From Rhabdornis inornatus (lineage: Eukaryota; Chordata; Aves; Passeriformes; Rhabdornithidae): a stretch of 64,000 nt of DNA. The position numbers and the translations under genes are program-made. How positions within the stretch are numbered: position 1 is the stretch's first letter; each line of letters starts with the position of its first letter. This document shows positions 62,326 to 64,000 of this stretch, one piece after another. The notes under the pieces are model-generated. The model was given only the letters and a program-made list of their open reading frames with translations. It ran no database searches and was not told the DNA's origin. The stretch spans positions 1,231,555-1,295,554 of the forward strand of contig VWZS01010177.1 in NCBI GenBank assembly GCA_013397075.1, given 5' to 3'.

Positions 62326-63905
62326 GCATGGGAATGTTATTGCTCATTTTTCTTACTGCCTCAGAAAGCTTGGTTTATAATGTGTTTTTATACTCCATTA
62401 CTCTTTGTACCACACCAATAAAGACTGAGAAGAGACACTCCCTCTCTAAGGATAGTGACAAGCACAGAAGAAGGGATGTGACCACACCACCACACATACC
62501 TCAAAGACCTCGTCTAGGTCTCTTGCTGTCTCTAATCTGTGGACTGCTAGATGTCACATGAAAGCAAACAAGACAGGTTATTTTCTACTTGGAAAACATA
62601 GTATTGGGAATACTACTACAGCAGGACAATCAAAATATACCTTCAGATATTTTCTCCCTACCAAGCATTGGAGTTGAGCAATATTTACTGGCCATTTTTA
62701 TGTGCTTTTTGTTAGAGTAACAATTAATTTTACATTGAAGATATCACTAGATACATAGTCAAAAATATAATTATGGCAGAGAACAGGCCTAGACTTCTAG
62801 GCACCATACTACACTTCCTGGCTCAGCTGTCCCATCAAGTATCTGTATTATGTCTACTGAAAATAAAATACTTTCTTTTGAACCATTAGTAATTCCCTCA
62901 TGGGATGAACACTTCATCCCACTGGGATGAAGTGTTCCATATTTACCTGTCTCTACTTCTCCATTCCCTTAAGAGTTTGTATATAGAGAATGTAGTGTCT
63001 CTGAACAGTGATAAATAGTTCATGAGCCATATTGAACTCAGCGAAATGATTAGAGTTCCTCTACAATTGTTTTTGTTGAGTTTTTTTTAACATTTCATCT
63101 GTGATGCTGAATTAATAAATTTAGAAAAGCCATTAGAGATTTAATAAGGCAGCACCAAATACCACCTGGATCTTTACCATCAGTATAAACTGCATAGGAT
63201 AGATGTAGAGCATTAATAGATTTATTACTTAAAGCTGATTTTATATTTCTTTTTCAATTGAAGTCTCATATTATTTTATCTGTCTTGGCAAGCTAGTTAC
63301 AGTAGAATGTGATCCATATCTCTTGAAACAGGGTGCTTTTAGCACTTTAGCATTCAGTGGTACATAGAGGAAAATATATTTTATATTGTCTCTTCAGAAA
63401 ACAATTGTAGTCTAGGAGAAAAATGTCATAGTTTGAAACTCCGGGATGGAAAATAAAATTCTGAACTCCAAGAACATAATATTCAAGTTCTTCTGCTTGA
63501 AATGTCGCTGCTGGCCCTCTGTATCAAATGCCGGACTGATATAAAGAGTTACTGAAATAGAACTTGGAAAATTACATTTAATACTCCAAACAATTACACT
63601 AATGCACTGTCTAGAGCCACTGCTATCTTACTAGAAAGAGAATATCCCAGAAATGGTGATTCAAATTTTAATAACATTCTGGATAATTTCTGCTTTTGCT
63701 TATAATAAAATAATGGAATTATGTGCTAGAAGGAAGTAAACTGTGGCACACACTGATACTGATATAAAAATAGAAGAAGCTGAAATAATGTTCAGGCTGA
63801 GTAAATAGCCTATTAATTCAAGCTGCTATTTCAATAGGACCAGGTACATAAGAAGACTATTTGTACTTTGGTCCCTACTCACTCTTTTTTCCCTCTGCTA
63901 TACAA
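62326..63905. other. AT-rich DNA, no gene seen
   Basis: No gene or interspersed repeat recognised. It contains the small palindrome at 62907-62937. Confidence 0.55.
62907..62937. repeat. Perfect palindrome, 15-bp arms, 1-nt centre
   Basis: gaacacttcatccca (62907-62921) and its exact reverse complement (62923-62937) flank the single base 62922. A third partial copy, tgggatgaa, sits just upstream at 62901 in direct orientation to the right arm. The structure fits a small template-switch event. Confidence 0.95.
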
Positions 63906-64000
63906 TCTTTTCTTTTCTTTTCTTTTCTTTTCTTTTCTTTTCTTTTCTTTTCTTTTCTTTTCTTTTCTTTTCTTTTCTTTTCTTTTCTTTTCTTTTCTTT
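63906..64000. repeat. (CTTTT)n array running off the window
   Basis: Nineteen essentially perfect ctttt pentamers up to the last base; the array continues beyond the window. It is the reverse complement of the AAAAG motif at 34556. Confidence 0.97.

Overview
The window looks like non-coding nuclear DNA from a bird. It is AT-rich, carries long A/T runs and microsatellites, and its interspersed repeats are almost all CR1 retrotransposons, the dominant LINE of birds. It also holds two stretches that read as endogenous-retrovirus LTRs. Most CR1 pieces are 5'-truncated 3' ends that finish in the ATTCTATG-type tail typical of the family. A 19-base run of N (41010-41028) and a single N (34595) show this is draft assembly sequence. 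I cannot name the species.

I found no convincing host protein-coding exon, tRNA, rRNA or CRISPR array. The longest open frames (up to about 155 codons) either lie on CR1 copies, often antisense, or are low-complexity chance frames. The window therefore reads as a gene desert or part of a very large intron.

Layout. 1-12.5 kb: CR1 copies at about 0.77-0.98 (+), 1.72-2.31 (-), 4.84-5.48 (-), 8.03-8.55 (-, with a reverse-transcriptase remnant) and 12.0-12.5 kb (+). 12.5-19.5 kb: AT-rich DNA with no clear element. 19.5-23.5 kb: CR1 at 19.54-20.27 (-) and 23.24-23.47 (-). 24-28 kb: two palindromes, the larger being a 40-bp-arm near-perfect hairpin at 27748-27833. 28.97-30.17 kb: the longest CR1 (+), with an ATGG microsatellite expanded in frame inside its reverse-transcriptase region. 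30-41 kb: AT-rich DNA with a possible conserved non-coding block (30.75-31.4 kb), an AAAAG array, an AAAC array and a faint old CR1 near 38.2 kb. 41-46 kb: the repeat-dense core, with a compound microsatellite around the assembly gap, a probable complete solo LTR on the minus strand (41809-42700), two CR1 copies in opposite orientation (43766-44455) and an LTR-like element with a GC-rich minisatellite (45350-45955). 46-61 kb: mostly AT-rich DNA, with an ancient CR1/L3-like fragment at 54.15-54.72 kb and an unexplained GC-richer island at 57.49-57.83 kb. 61.68-62.32 kb: a further CR1 (+). The window ends inside a TTTTC array running from about 63906 to the last base.

No set of genes works together here. 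What can be read is the history of the DNA: retrotransposon insertion, LTR deposition, microsatellite birth and small inverted or tandem duplications. The most unusual single structure is the 27748-27833 hairpin and its interrupted outer extension. All identifications rest on reading the sequence and on remembered family features; no database search was run.
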